Shown: one piece after another, positions 23,847-32,870 of the stretch
Numbering within the stretch: the stretch's first letter is position 1
Layout of the letters: every line of letters begins with the position of its first letter
NCBI GenBank assembly: GCA_963813895.1
Contig: CAWFAS010000003.1
Span: 124,001-188,000, forward strand
Direction: 5' to 3'
DNA length: 64,000 nt
DNA from: DASZWJ01 sp963813895
GTDB lineage: Bacteria; Pseudomonadota; Gammaproteobacteria; JAURND01
Position numbers and translations under genes: made by a program
Notes under the pieces: model-generated
Told to the model about the DNA's origin: nothing
Seen by the model: only the letters and a program-made list of their open reading frames with translations
Databases searched by the model: none

Positions 23847-26800
23847 TTAATGCGAAGTACGGTTAGAAGCTTCTGCGAGGTCCGCTGCAATAAAATCCAT
23901 TGGTTTATTGCGTTCTGAGGAGGAAACTTTATCAATAACTGGGTTAGCCCACCCTCCTCGTACCCTATAAGCAACACTGGTTATATGATTAACCAAGCTT
24001 CCAAATATTTTGTTAGCAACCCATGCAACCGCGCCTACGATAGGTCCACCCGCAATTGTCGCCACTACAGGTATACTTGAGGTGAGATAGGGGGTGATAG
24101 TCATCATCAAATTGTAATCTTTGGCGCCTAAGCCTATACGTCCCTGAGCTTCGACTTTGGCGATGGGACCGTTCAAATAACTATTAGTAGTCATAGCATT
24201 GCCACGAACAATGGTGAAATTTCCTGCCATATCATCAAAGGTAAAGCCCTTCGAAAAAAGATCACTAAAATCTAGAGTGAGACGCCTAGGCAAGCTCTGT
24301 AGACTTAATAAATTCAAGATGCGGCCAATTCCCATTTCCGCTTCAGTTCCCTGACTTATATTAACGATGCGTCCATCTGTGAAATCCAAAGAAAATTTTC
24401 CATTTAAAATGCCAGGGTCATATTTATAGGCCTCTGCTGGCCAAGATAAAGCAAATACTGCTGTGCCCTTGCCATTTTCCAAACTGTGGGTAACCTCCCA
24501 AGACCTCATCGCAGCACCAATATTAGTGCTTTTAATAGTGCCGTTAATCCAGGTTTGTTGCCGAGTACCACTACCCTGCCAACGACCCCGTGCCACTAAA
24601 TTCAAATTGGCCGTATCCAGAGTTAATTTTTCAATCACCAAGGCATCACGTTGTGGAAAAGTCAGTAGTGTGATTCGTCCTAAAGGACGTTGACCATAAT
24701 GAAAATCCTGGAAAATTAAATTTAAAGGTGGCACTTTTCCCGGATCAATACCGCTAGCACTTGATGATGTCGCAGGTATTAAAGTAAATCGCTCGAAGTT
24801 AGCCCTTATAGGGTATTGAGTAAAATCTTTAGGTATTAAAACTCTTCCCACCACCGTAGGACTAATAATCTGTAAGTTCCAAGTGTTTCCTGTCGGTTGC
24901 GCCTGGATATTAGCCTGCTGTATCAGCATACCCAGAGCTTGAAGTTCATTAATTGATAAATTAATATGATTTATGGTGAAAGGGTTTGGAGTTTTAGTCA
25001 CTCCGTTAACGGGCTTAAGATAAGGCTCCAGATAATCGCTTACCTCTGACCAGTTCAATTGCGCCAATGTTCCATCAATGATGAACCCTGGGGCATTAGA
25101 GAGGACGGCAGAGTTATTGCCAAAACGAATATTGCCACCTTTTAGAAAGTATTTTCCTAACTTATCTGTATCTAAGCTTAATGCAGCATTTAACCTTCTT
25201 GCATAATTGGCAAATATATTTAGTTTGTTTTGCTGGGCAAAATCAACCTGAACATGTAAGGGAGCTTTGCTAGATGCTATTTTTTTAACAGGGTCTGGTA
25301 GATTGACGTTTACTCCTCGCAGATCTGAATCCAAGATCAATCGGGTGTGGCCTTGCCCTTTAACTTTACTTACCTCAATTTGAGCCGTATAGCTAGTCAT
25401 GCCTTTTATTATATTAGTTAACGAATTCAAACTATAAGCGTTAATTAAAGCGTCAATAGCAACAGTGCCTGTTAATTGGATATTGGTAAAGCTATTTCCA
25501 GAAGCATTTTCAGCAGATTGCACGTCAATATTAACGGCTTGTCCAAGCCAATTTGCTTGCAATCCCTGCGACTTTGCTCCGTGTTCGGTAAAGTATATTG
25601 ATCCCAACGGTTGCTCCATGCTAATACCCCATGCGGGCAAAGCCACTTCACCTCCAGGTAATAAGGCAACATTGCCGTTGACTTTGGGTAATTCATGTAC
25701 ATTAGGCGGTTCATGTATCGGTACTTCTAAAGACAGATCCACTTTAATTGGGCCTTTCAATGCCAATTGTTGTAAACCTGAAAGGGGGATTTTTAATGGG
25801 CTGGCAAAAATAAAACGTGAGGCATCCTGCGCATCTGTTGTAACGCTGGTATATAATTCCAGCGGAGCTGAGGATAAGTCGGCAATATCAGCCTGAACCG
25901 GATCTAAAGGAATGCCTAAAATTTTCGCGCTGCTAACCTCTATTTGCAGATGTCTGCCATTTAATAATACATCTGCATTCACATCTGTACTTAATGGCCA
26001 GCTCTTATGAAAACTGAATTCAAGGTTTCTCGCATGAGCGGCAATTTCGAAATGACCGGTGTGATCCTCAAAAGGGAAATGAGATAATGGGCCTTGAAGC
26101 AATACACTCCCTGCTATGCTATCTCCTCCCACGAATGCTTGATCCAGCCATTCAAGCAATTTAGGTGATAATATCCCAATTGGAAAATATCGATGTATTT
26201 GACCTACATCTTGTGCTGCGAATCCCGCCAATAACTGAACCAAGGGGGTGCCTGCACGGGGTAAATATAAACCTACATTACCCCGCAAACTAATAGTACT
26301 ATTATTAAATGCCAAGTCTTGCGCCTGTAATTTTATACCGTCGGCCGTTTGCAGCCAATTCATATGGCCCTGATAGTCGGTGAATATTAAAGGCTGCCTG
26401 AACATTTGCCCCGTATCCAAAATCAGATTTTCCCCGCGTAAATCGGCTTCTCCCGCCTCTGGGGTCAGCAACACATGCCCGTTTAAATTTTTAATTCCGG
26501 GTAGCTTTTGCCATGACTGGAAGCCAAGCTGGTTAAAATCAGCACTCGCTGAAAAAGTGCCTCCATCAGCTTTAAGTAAAGGTGATTCATGACGAATGAT
26601 CAGATTCTTAATTTCGCCAACCGGCTGTATTTTTGCTACCATCTCCCGCAAATCATCGGGAATAAAAGCGGAGTTAACCAGTAGCTCGCGAATAGGGTTT
26701 AATGCTAAGGCATTAGCTCGATAAATCTGTAATTCTGTCTGGCCATTTAGCTGCTGATTCTGAACGCTAAATTGCGTTAACGGCCAGAGATTATTATTCA

Positions 26801-27773
26801 TCTGCAAGCGCAAGTGATTCAATGCCAGATCCCAGCCGCGGGCGTTGCGTTGCCATGCTAGGTTCCCAGCCAATTCATTCAATGCCAAACTATTATGGTT
26901 GAGCTGGGATTGTAATATGCCATCATTGAATTTAAATACTGCCTGTAGTTGTTGTAATTGCTGATTATTCCAACTCAACCATAGCTGTAATTCATGCAAA
27001 TTGCCTTCATTCAGCGCATAACCACTTTGAATATGATTCTTTAACCAAGGCGCCAAATCCAAATTTTCCACATAAGCATACCCTTCAGCACTCAGATGAC
27101 TTTTACGTAAAATATCTCCATGTAAATTGACAACAAATCGCAGATAGGTGGGTTTTTTTTGCGAGAGCATGGCCGCACCAATGACCTGATGTTCAAAGAA
27201 ACTTTTCTTCAACTGTAATTTCAGGTTGGTAATGGGTAGCAGCATACCGTTATTGCCGTACCAATCCAGATCAATATTATCGAGGATAACTTGTCCCTGT
27301 TCTAAAAGACCTTCCAACATTTGCTGAACCGGCGTGTTACTCTCTGCTTTAGCTGGAAAACGGGCATCAATACTATTGATATTTAGATTTCCATCTGCCA
27401 GCTGATGAACAGTGAAGTGAGTACCGGAAAGATGAAGTTGGGCGGGGATAATTTTTTTAGTGATTAAACTGGAAAATATATTTATGCTGATCTGAAATTG
27501 TTTTGCTTTTAATAATGCCGTTTTATTGACATCATAAATAGTGATATTATCGAAGCTAAAAATGGGGAATAAACCCTTCCAGCTAGCGGCCACTTTTTCT
27601 ATAACCACTGGATGTCCAACGGTATCACTAGCCCAAGTTTCAAAATAAGGTCGGTAGCGGTCTATATACGGAAATAGTGAGCGAACTATACCTAGCATAA
27701 TCGCGATCAATACTAATACCACAATCAGTGCTTCACCTAGAATTTTTAACAATTTTTTAAGGCGCTGTTGCAT
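23847..27773 (-). CDS. yhdP: YhdP-family AsmA-like envelope protein
   Basis: A 1308-residue protein with one N-terminal membrane helix (residues ~12-32) and a very long beta-rich periplasmic region, ending in the AsmA-like LGAKDYNLMMTITPYLTSSIPVVATIAGGPIVGAVAWVANKIFG. Family size and ends match YhdP, one of the bridge-like proteins proposed to carry phospholipids from the inner to the outer membrane. It starts 6 bp after mreD and follows mreBCD, a common gammaproteobacterial order. The stop codon doubles as the target duplication of a palindromic element. Confidence 0.92.
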   Translation of the reverse strand: MQQRLKKLLKILGEALIVVLVLIAIMLGIVRSLFPYIDRYRPYFETWASDTVGHPVVIEKVAASWKGLFPIFSFDNITIYDVNKTALLKAKQFQISINIFSSLITKKIIPAQLHLSGTHFTVHQLADGNLNINSIDARFPAKAESNTPVQQMLEGLLEQGQVILDNIDLDWYGNNGMLLPITNLKLQLKKSFFEHQVIGAAMLSQKKPTYLRFVVNLHGDILRKSHLSAEGYAYVENLDLAPWLKNHIQSGYALNEGNLHELQLWLSWNNQQLQQLQAVFKFNDGILQSQLNHNSLALNELAGNLAWQRNARGWDLALNHLRLQMNNNLWPLTQFSVQNQQLNGQTELQIYRANALALNPIRELLVNSAFIPDDLREMVAKIQPVGEIKNLIIRHESPLLKADGGTFSASADFNQLGFQSWQKLPGIKNLNGHVLLTPEAGEADLRGENLILDTGQMFRQPLIFTDYQGHMNWLQTADGIKLQAQDLAFNNSTISLRGNVGLYLPRAGTPLVQLLAGFAAQDVGQIHRYFPIGILSPKLLEWLDQAFVGGDSIAGSVLLQGPLSHFPFEDHTGHFEIAAHARNLEFSFHKSWPLSTDVNADVLLNGRHLQIEVSSAKILGIPLDPVQADIADLSSAPLELYTSVTTDAQDASRFIFASPLKIPLSGLQQLALKGPIKVDLSLEVPIHEPPNVHELPKVNGNVALLPGGEVALPAWGISMEQPLGSIYFTEHGAKSQGLQANWLGQAVNIDVQSAENASGNSFTNIQLTGTVAIDALINAYSLNSLTNIIKGMTSYTAQIEVSKVKGQGHTRLILDSDLRGVNVNLPDPVKKIASSKAPLHVQVDFAQQNKLNIFANYARRLNAALSLDTDKLGKYFLKGGNIRFGNNSAVLSNAPGFIIDGTLAQLNWSEVSDYLEPYLKPVNGVTKTPNPFTINHINLSINELQALGMLIQQANIQAQPTGNTWNLQIISPTVVGRVLIPKDFTQYPIRANFERFTLIPATSSSASGIDPGKVPPLNLIFQDFHYGQRPLGRITLLTFPQRDALVIEKLTLDTANLNLVARGRWQGSGTRQQTWINGTIKSTNIGAAMRSWEVTHSLENGKGTAVFALSWPAEAYKYDPGILNGKFSLDFTDGRIVNISQGTEAEMGIGRILNLLSLQSLPRRLTLDFSDLFSKGFTFDDMAGNFTIVRGNAMTTNSYLNGPIAKVEAQGRIGLGAKDYNLMMTITPYLTSSIPVVATIAGGPIVGAVAWVANKIFGSLVNHITSVAYRVRGGWANPVIDKVSSSERNKPMDFIAADLAEASNRTSH

Positions 27774-27779
27774 GTCATT

Positions 27780-28262
27780 CTATTCGTAGATCCTGTAGCG
27801 TCCTTGATATCCTTTTAATAAGATGTAAATCCAAGGCCAAAGTATGGCAGTCACGAGGCCAGGCAGCCAATAAAACCAGCCGACTGAGATAGCTCCAGTA
27901 CCTGACAGTCCCCATATCCAAAATTTGAAGGCCTGAATTAGAAAGGAAAATATAAAAATCAATAGCGCCTGTTGCCATAAGGGAAATAAACGAATCAGCG
28001 GGCAAAAGCGTACAGTAAAATAAGCGATGACTACATAGGCTAGTGCGTGTTCCCCCAGCAAGGTTCCGGTTAATAAATCCATTAAAAGACCCAAACAAAA
28101 GGCGACGTTAATTCCCACACGATCAGGGAGCATAAGCGCCCAATACACTAAGGCCAGCAAAACCCATTCGGGTCTGAACCATATTGCCCACGTGGGTAAT
28201 GGTATAATTTCCAAGGCCAATGCAGCCAGGAGGCTAAAAGTAACAGCGAAGAAAGTTTTCAT
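27780..28262 (-). CDS. mreD: Rod shape-determining protein MreD
   Basis: A 160-residue membrane protein with five hydrophobic helices (for example VLLALVYWALMLPDRVGI and WQQALLIFIFSFLIQAFKFW). MreD is part of the elongasome with MreB, MreC, RodA and PBP2. It is 228 bp from mreC, an unusually long gap, and only 6 bp from yhdP. The ribosome site before the ATG (AGG, 12 nt) is weak, which would fit coupling to upstream translation. Confidence 0.92.
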   Translation of the reverse strand: MKTFFAVTFSLLAALALEIIPLPTWAIWFRPEWVLLALVYWALMLPDRVGINVAFCLGLLMDLLTGTLLGEHALAYVVIAYFTVRFCPLIRLFPLWQQALLIFIFSFLIQAFKFWIWGLSGTGAISVGWFYWLPGLVTAILWPWIYILLKGYQGRYRIYE

Positions 28263-28490
28263 CTGTGTGGTTTACCTGGTTTAGCCATCACTTCAATTCC
28301 CGAGCAAGCACCACTCTCGCAGCACACGTCAGCAATTCTGGGTGAATTACAAAGTTGTATTTGCATGTCATTGATAATTAGGGAACTCATGGGGGCAAGT
28401 AAAAATAGTTTTACATTACAACCAAAGCAAGAGGCTATCCGCCGTGCACCGACGTCCTCTAATGTCGTCGTTCTGACCAAAAAGATTTCC
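28263..28490 (-). other. mreC-mreD spacer with an open frame of unknown status
   Basis: This gap within the operon is crossed by a frame that opens inside mreC at 28591 and stops at 28259, overlapping the mreD ATG as ATGA. Its end (CNSPRIADVCCESGACSG) is Cys-rich and matches no family I know. No good start or ribosome site is seen, so it is not called as a gene. The sequence may be an inserted repeat. Confidence 0.3.
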
Positions 28491-29408
28491 CTATCTCCTT
28501 TTTTTAATAATATTTTTTTTGGGGTGTTCAACTGGAGACAAAGTTGGCTCAGGAGTAGGTTCAGCTGCCATCGCCATATTATTGGAGACATTTACTGGCC
28601 AAACTAAGACCACCATCCTTGACTTATCAACATGAGCGCTGGGTTTTGCCAATATAACAGCAAAACGTTGCCCTGAGTTTTTATTAATACTAGTGACAGT
28701 CCCCACTGGATAACCGAATGGAAACCTCCCCCCAAAACCTGAAGTTACAAAAAAATCACCCTGCTGTACATCAGCAGTTGCCGGCATATGCAGCAAAGAT
28801 ATTTCATTTGCATAACCGGTGCCGGCTATTATAGCTCGCATACCATTGCGGTTATCCTGAACAGGAATTGCACTACGCCCGTCAGTAATCAGCAATACCC
28901 GACTGGTGAGAGGACCCGCTTCAATTACCTGACCCATAACCCCATAGGCATCTAGTACTGGCTGACCTACGAATACCCCATCTTTTGAGCCTTTATCTAG
29001 AATGATCTCTTGACTTAGCGGATCGAGATCAGCATCTAATATCTGGGCAGCCAATACTTTACCGGTAAAATGACTGGAAGAGCTCATCAGTTCCCGTAAC
29101 TGCAGATTTTCACGCTCTAAAGCTAACAACCGCTGCAGTTTTGCCTGTAACAAAAGTTGGCGCGCACGCAGCCGAGCATTTTCTTCCAGAACATCCTGTT
29201 GAGTTGAAAAACTATTCTGCGCCCAACGAATAAATTTCATTGGTTTGTCGACGATATACTGCACAGGGATGACCAGCACTGATAGCTCAGAACGTATATC
29301 GTCCAAATAGGTCATTTGATGGTTTAAGATCATCAAACCTAATGATATAACGACTAGAACTAATGCACGCATACCTAATAAAGGTCTACGTTTGAACAGT
29401 GGTTTAAT
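28491..29408 (-). CDS. mreC: Rod shape-determining protein MreC, apparent ATT start
   Basis: MreC with one N-terminal membrane helix, a coiled coil (about residues 75-110) and a beta-barrel domain (VLAAQILDADLDPLSQEIILDKGSKDGVFVGQPVLDAYGVMGQV). It scaffolds the periplasmic side of the elongasome. The first ATG (29372) removes the conserved cationic N-terminus. Reading 12 codons further back gives MKPLFKRRPLLG, as in other MreC proteins (E. coli begins MKPIFSRG), starting at ATT 29406-29408 with AAGGAG 8 nt ahead. No ATG, GTG or TTG is available in that frame upstream. The ATT start gives 305 residues. Confidence 0.9.
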   Translation of the reverse strand: MKPLFKRRPLLGMRALVLVVISLGLMILNHQMTYLDDIRSELSVLVIPVQYIVDKPMKFIRWAQNSFSTQQDVLEENARLRARQLLLQAKLQRLLALERENLQLRELMSSSSHFTGKVLAAQILDADLDPLSQEIILDKGSKDGVFVGQPVLDAYGVMGQVIEAGPLTSRVLLITDGRSAIPVQDNRNGMRAIIAGTGYANEISLLHMPATADVQQGDFFVTSGFGGRFPFGYPVGTVTSINKNSGQRFAVILAKPSAHVDKSRMVVLVWPVNVSNNMAMAAEPTPEPTLSPVEHPKKNIIKKRR

Positions 29409-29526
29409 GGCGATTACTCCTTCATAATCCTCCGGTCATCCTATGCGCAAGGAGGAATCTTTAGATAAAGGCTACTACTTTAGTAGAGCCTTCACTGCGT
29501 TCAGAAAAACAACCAAGAATATATAC

Positions 29527-30573
29527 CTATTCCCTGAACAGGAAGTCATCACTAAAAACATGCATCATTTCTAAAGCACGTCCGCCGCCTCTAGCAACAC
29601 AAGTTAGGGGATCTTCAGCCACGATCACCGGCAAACCCGTTTCTTCCATTAAGAGACGATCGAGGTCTTTCAACAGTGCTCCTCCACCGGTTAAGACCAT
29701 GCCACGTTCAGCGATATCAGAAGAAAGCTCAGGTGGAATTTTTTCTAAAGCATCTCGCACAGCAGCTACAATTCCAGCCAACGGTTCTTGGAGTGCTTCC
29801 AAGATTTCATTGCTATTCATAACAAAACTGCGCGGTACACCTTCAGCTAGATTTCTGCCACGTACTTCTATTTCGCGTACTTCACTGCTGGGGAAAGCTG
29901 CACCAATATCTTGTTTAATGCGTTCTGCAGTAGCTTCACCTATAAGGGTGCCATAATTGCGGCGCACATAGTTAACTATAGCGTCGTCGAACCGGTCACC
30001 ACCAATACGCACTGAAGCAGAATAGACAATCCCATTTAAGGAGATAATCGCAACTTCAGTGGTACCACCACCGATATCCACTACCATAGAGCCACTGGCT
30101 TCTTCTACTGGTAAACCAGCACCCATTGCTGCAGCCCGCGGCTCTTCTATCAAGAATACTTCTCGTGCGCCAGCACCCAAGGCCGATTCCTTAATGGCGC
30201 GACGCTCAACCTGAGTCGAACCGCAAGGCACAGAGACTAATACGCGTGGGCTGGGTTTTAGAATACGGTTTTCATGCACTTTATGTATAAAGTGTTGTAA
30301 CATTTTTTCTGTTACAAAAAAGTCAGCAATAACTCCATCTTTCAAAGGACGTGTCGCAGTAATATTGGCAGGGGTGCGCCCTAGCATTCTTTTGGCTTCG
30401 ACACCTACAGCGACCACATGGCTTTGACCTGAATGAGGGTCCATGCGCACAGCAACCACTGAAGGTTCATTTAAGACAATTCCTTTTTCCCGAACATATA
30501 TCAAGGTATTTGCCGTGCCTAAATCTATAGAAAGATCATTAGAAAAAATACCGAAAAACTTTTTAAATAACAT
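29527..30573 (-). CDS. mreB: Rod shape-determining protein MreB
   Basis: A 348-residue actin homologue. It begins MLFKKFFGIFSNDLSIDLGTANTLIYV (phosphate 1 loop) and contains VDIGGGTTEVAII (phosphate 2) and GMVLTGGGALLKDLDRLL (adenosine motif). It forms membrane filaments that guide rod-shaped growth. The ATG at 30573 gives the conserved N-terminus; a TTG at 30588 adds five residues. It is the first gene of mreB-mreC-mreD-yhdP. A hairpin at about 29470-29490 (GGCTACTA/TAGTAGAGCC) in the spacer after mreB may reduce read-through into mreC. Confidence 0.97.
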   Translation of the reverse strand: MLFKKFFGIFSNDLSIDLGTANTLIYVREKGIVLNEPSVVAVRMDPHSGQSHVVAVGVEAKRMLGRTPANITATRPLKDGVIADFFVTEKMLQHFIHKVHENRILKPSPRVLVSVPCGSTQVERRAIKESALGAGAREVFLIEEPRAAAMGAGLPVEEASGSMVVDIGGGTTEVAIISLNGIVYSASVRIGGDRFDDAIVNYVRRNYGTLIGEATAERIKQDIGAAFPSSEVREIEVRGRNLAEGVPRSFVMNSNEILEALQEPLAGIVAAVRDALEKIPPELSSDIAERGMVLTGGGALLKDLDRLLMEETGLPVIVAEDPLTCVARGGGRALEMMHVFSDDFLFRE

Positions 30574-30870
30574 GAAGATACCATCCAAACGCGTTGATAA
30601 TTATTACGTAATCGCAGCTTGCTGCGAGTTAAGGGTACAACTTGATTTAGCGACGCTGAGCTTTTAGCCTAAATTATTGCGCCTAGATCGCCCATACAAG
30701 GGTCATTAGGGTTTCTGATACGAATGTAGCTAAATTAAGTCATAACTGACATTACTTTAACTGAAAACCCACGCTCCGTCGAGCAAAGAGCTAACATTTT
30801 TATGTGGTTTGATTCGTAGTTTCAAGGTTGATACACTATGCTCCCCTTTTTTGGAAAAGGAGCACTGACA

Positions 30871-31179
30871 TTGTCCACCCAACATGAGTTTAAAATTAGC
30901 GAAGCCGAAATAAAAAAAGTAGCCTCACTGGCTCGCCTGCACCTTGATGAACAAGAAACACCCGTGCATGTAACTAATCTTTCCAACATACTTGAGCTAA
31001 TTACTCATATAAATGCAAAAGATACTAGTGGCGTTACTCCTATGGCGTCACCCTTTATGGATGCAACTTTAGCATTACGTGAAGATTGCGTGACTGAACC
31101 GAACCAGCGTGAACAAGTATTGAAGCTTGCTCCGCTAACAGAAAGCGGGTTATATCTGGTCCCGCAAGTGATTGAGTAA
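30871..31179 (+). CDS. gatC: Asp-tRNA(Asn)/Glu-tRNA(Gln) amidotransferase subunit GatC
   Basis: The small subunit of GatCAB, 102 residues from a TTG at 30871 that follows AAGGAG by 8 nt. The family core is ISEAEIKKVASLARLHLDEQE ... LSNILELITHINAKDTSGVTPMASP, ending REDCVTEPNQREQVLKLAP. GatC holds GatA and GatB together. An upstream in-frame ATG (30838) has no ribosome site and would add 11 atypical residues. gatA follows after a palindromic repeat. Confidence 0.93.
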   Translation: MSTQHEFKISEAEIKKVASLARLHLDEQETPVHVTNLSNILELITHINAKDTSGVTPMASPFMDATLALREDCVTEPNQREQVLKLAPLTESGLYLVPQVIE

Positions 31180-31217
31180 TGTACCTTTATCGTGAACTGG
31201 CTGTTCACCTTGAACCC

Positions 31218-31296
31218 GCTGTCATCCTGAACGCAGTGAAGGATCTCCATGAAATGCCACCAGAGGGAGATCCTTCTCTGCGCTCAGGATGACAGC
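31218..31296. repeat. CTGTCATCCTGA palindromic repeat, copy 2
   Basis: GCTGTCATCCTGA ... TCAGGATGACAGC with inner GGATCTCC/GGAGATCC arms, inserted between gatC and gatA. Confidence 0.8.
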
Positions 31297-31346
31297 AGCT
31301 TCAGAATGACAGCAGTGCTCCAACCTACTAAACTTAAGGTATCCCA

Positions 31347-32804
31347 ATGCCTCATAAAACTATCGTTGAAATATCCCGCGATCTGGCAGCAAAAAAATAT
31401 TCCAGTGTTGAATTGACCCAGTCATATTTGCAGCGTATTCAAAAATTAGATAAAACTTTAAACAGTTTCATCACCCTAACAGCTGAACAGGCCCTAATTG
31501 CCGCTCAAAATGCCGACCAACGTCGCGCCCAAGGTGAGACTTCTTCTCTTTTGGGTATACCTATTGCTCATAAAGATATCTTTTGCACTAAAGATATCCG
31601 CACCACCTGTGCCTCTAAAATGTTGGATAACTTTATCTCCCCTTATGATGCTACTGTTGTCGAACGTTTTAATACCGCTGGGATTATTTCACTTGGCAAA
31701 ACCAATATGGATGAGTTTGCCATGGGCTCTTCAAACGAAACCAGTTTTTATGGGCCAGTAAAAAATCCCTGGGATATATCAAGGGTGCCAGGTGGATCAT
31801 CAGGTGGTTCTGCAGCTGCAGTTGCTGCTGGCTTTGCGCCAGCAGCAACTGGGACTGACACGGGAGGTTCTGTGCGGCAACCTGCCAGTTTGTGCAATCT
31901 TACTGGACTTAAACCTACTTATGGGCGCGTATCACGTTTTGGCATGATTGCGTTTGCATCCAGTCTTGACCAAGCGGGATTGATGACTATTACCGCAGAA
32001 GACAGTGCACTATTACTGAATGTCATTGCTGGTTACGATAGCAAAGACTCCACTTGTATCCAACATCCTGTGCCTGACTATTCAGCTACTCTTAGCAATT
32101 CTTTAGCTGGCTTGCGTATTGGATTACCTATGGAATACTTCAGTGAAGGATTAGATGCCAGCATGGCCCAAGTAATAGCTTCTGCTATTGATCAATATAA
32201 AAAGCTTGGTGCTACTGTGCAAGAAGTATCTTTACCTACTACTTCGTTATCTGTACCCGCCTATTATGTGGTCGCTCCAGCTGAATGCTCTTCAAACCTA
32301 GCGCGTTTTGATGGCGTCCGTTATGGTTACCGGTGCAAGGATCCCAAAGACTTAACTGATCTTTATGAAAGGAGCCGTAGTGAAGGTTTTGGCGATGAAG
32401 TTAAACGGCGCATTATGATTGGGACTTATGTACTGTCTGCCGGGTTTTACGATGCGTACTATCTTAAAGCACAAAAAATTCGCCAACTGATCAGCGAAGA
32501 CTTCCGCCAGGCTTTTGAGAAGGTCGACATAATTTTATCTCCGACTACCCCTAGTTCAGCATTTAAGTTGGGTGAAAAGAATCACGATCCTGTCAGCATG
32601 TATCTTTCTGATATTTATACCATAGCCGCTAACTTGGCTGGATTACCCGGCATTTCTATCCCCGCTGGATTTATCCAGGGGCTGCCGGTAGGGCTACAGT
32701 TATTAGGACCACATTTCTCTGAAGCAAAACTACTTAATGTGGCACATCAATATCAGCAACATACCGATTGGCATCTCCAAGCCCCTGACGTGGGGGCTAG
32801 TTAA
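31347..32804 (+). CDS. gatA: Asp-tRNA(Asn)/Glu-tRNA(Gln) amidotransferase subunit GatA
   Basis: A 485-residue amidase-signature enzyme. Lys in IPIAHKDIF, the cis-Ser and nucleophile Ser in PGGSSGGSAAAVAAG and ATGTDTGGSVRQPA form the Ser-cisSer-Lys triad. It releases ammonia from glutamine for transfer to Glu-tRNA-Gln or Asp-tRNA-Asn. It lies between gatC and gatB on the same strand. The presence of the complex implies that at least one of these tRNAs is charged indirectly. Confidence 0.97.
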   Translation: MPHKTIVEISRDLAAKKYSSVELTQSYLQRIQKLDKTLNSFITLTAEQALIAAQNADQRRAQGETSSLLGIPIAHKDIFCTKDIRTTCASKMLDNFISPYDATVVERFNTAGIISLGKTNMDEFAMGSSNETSFYGPVKNPWDISRVPGGSSGGSAAAVAAGFAPAATGTDTGGSVRQPASLCNLTGLKPTYGRVSRFGMIAFASSLDQAGLMTITAEDSALLLNVIAGYDSKDSTCIQHPVPDYSATLSNSLAGLRIGLPMEYFSEGLDASMAQVIASAIDQYKKLGATVQEVSLPTTSLSVPAYYVVAPAECSSNLARFDGVRYGYRCKDPKDLTDLYERSRSEGFGDEVKRRIMIGTYVLSAGFYDAYYLKAQKIRQLISEDFRQAFEKVDIILSPTTPSSAFKLGEKNHDPVSMYLSDIYTIAANLAGLPGISIPAGFIQGLPVGLQLLGPHFSEAKLLNVAHQYQQHTDWHLQAPDVGAS

Positions 32805-32870
32805 AAAATCCAATGAGGGCAGTGTATTCCGCCCTTTATTTATTAAGCACGCAATGAGAGGCCATAATCC

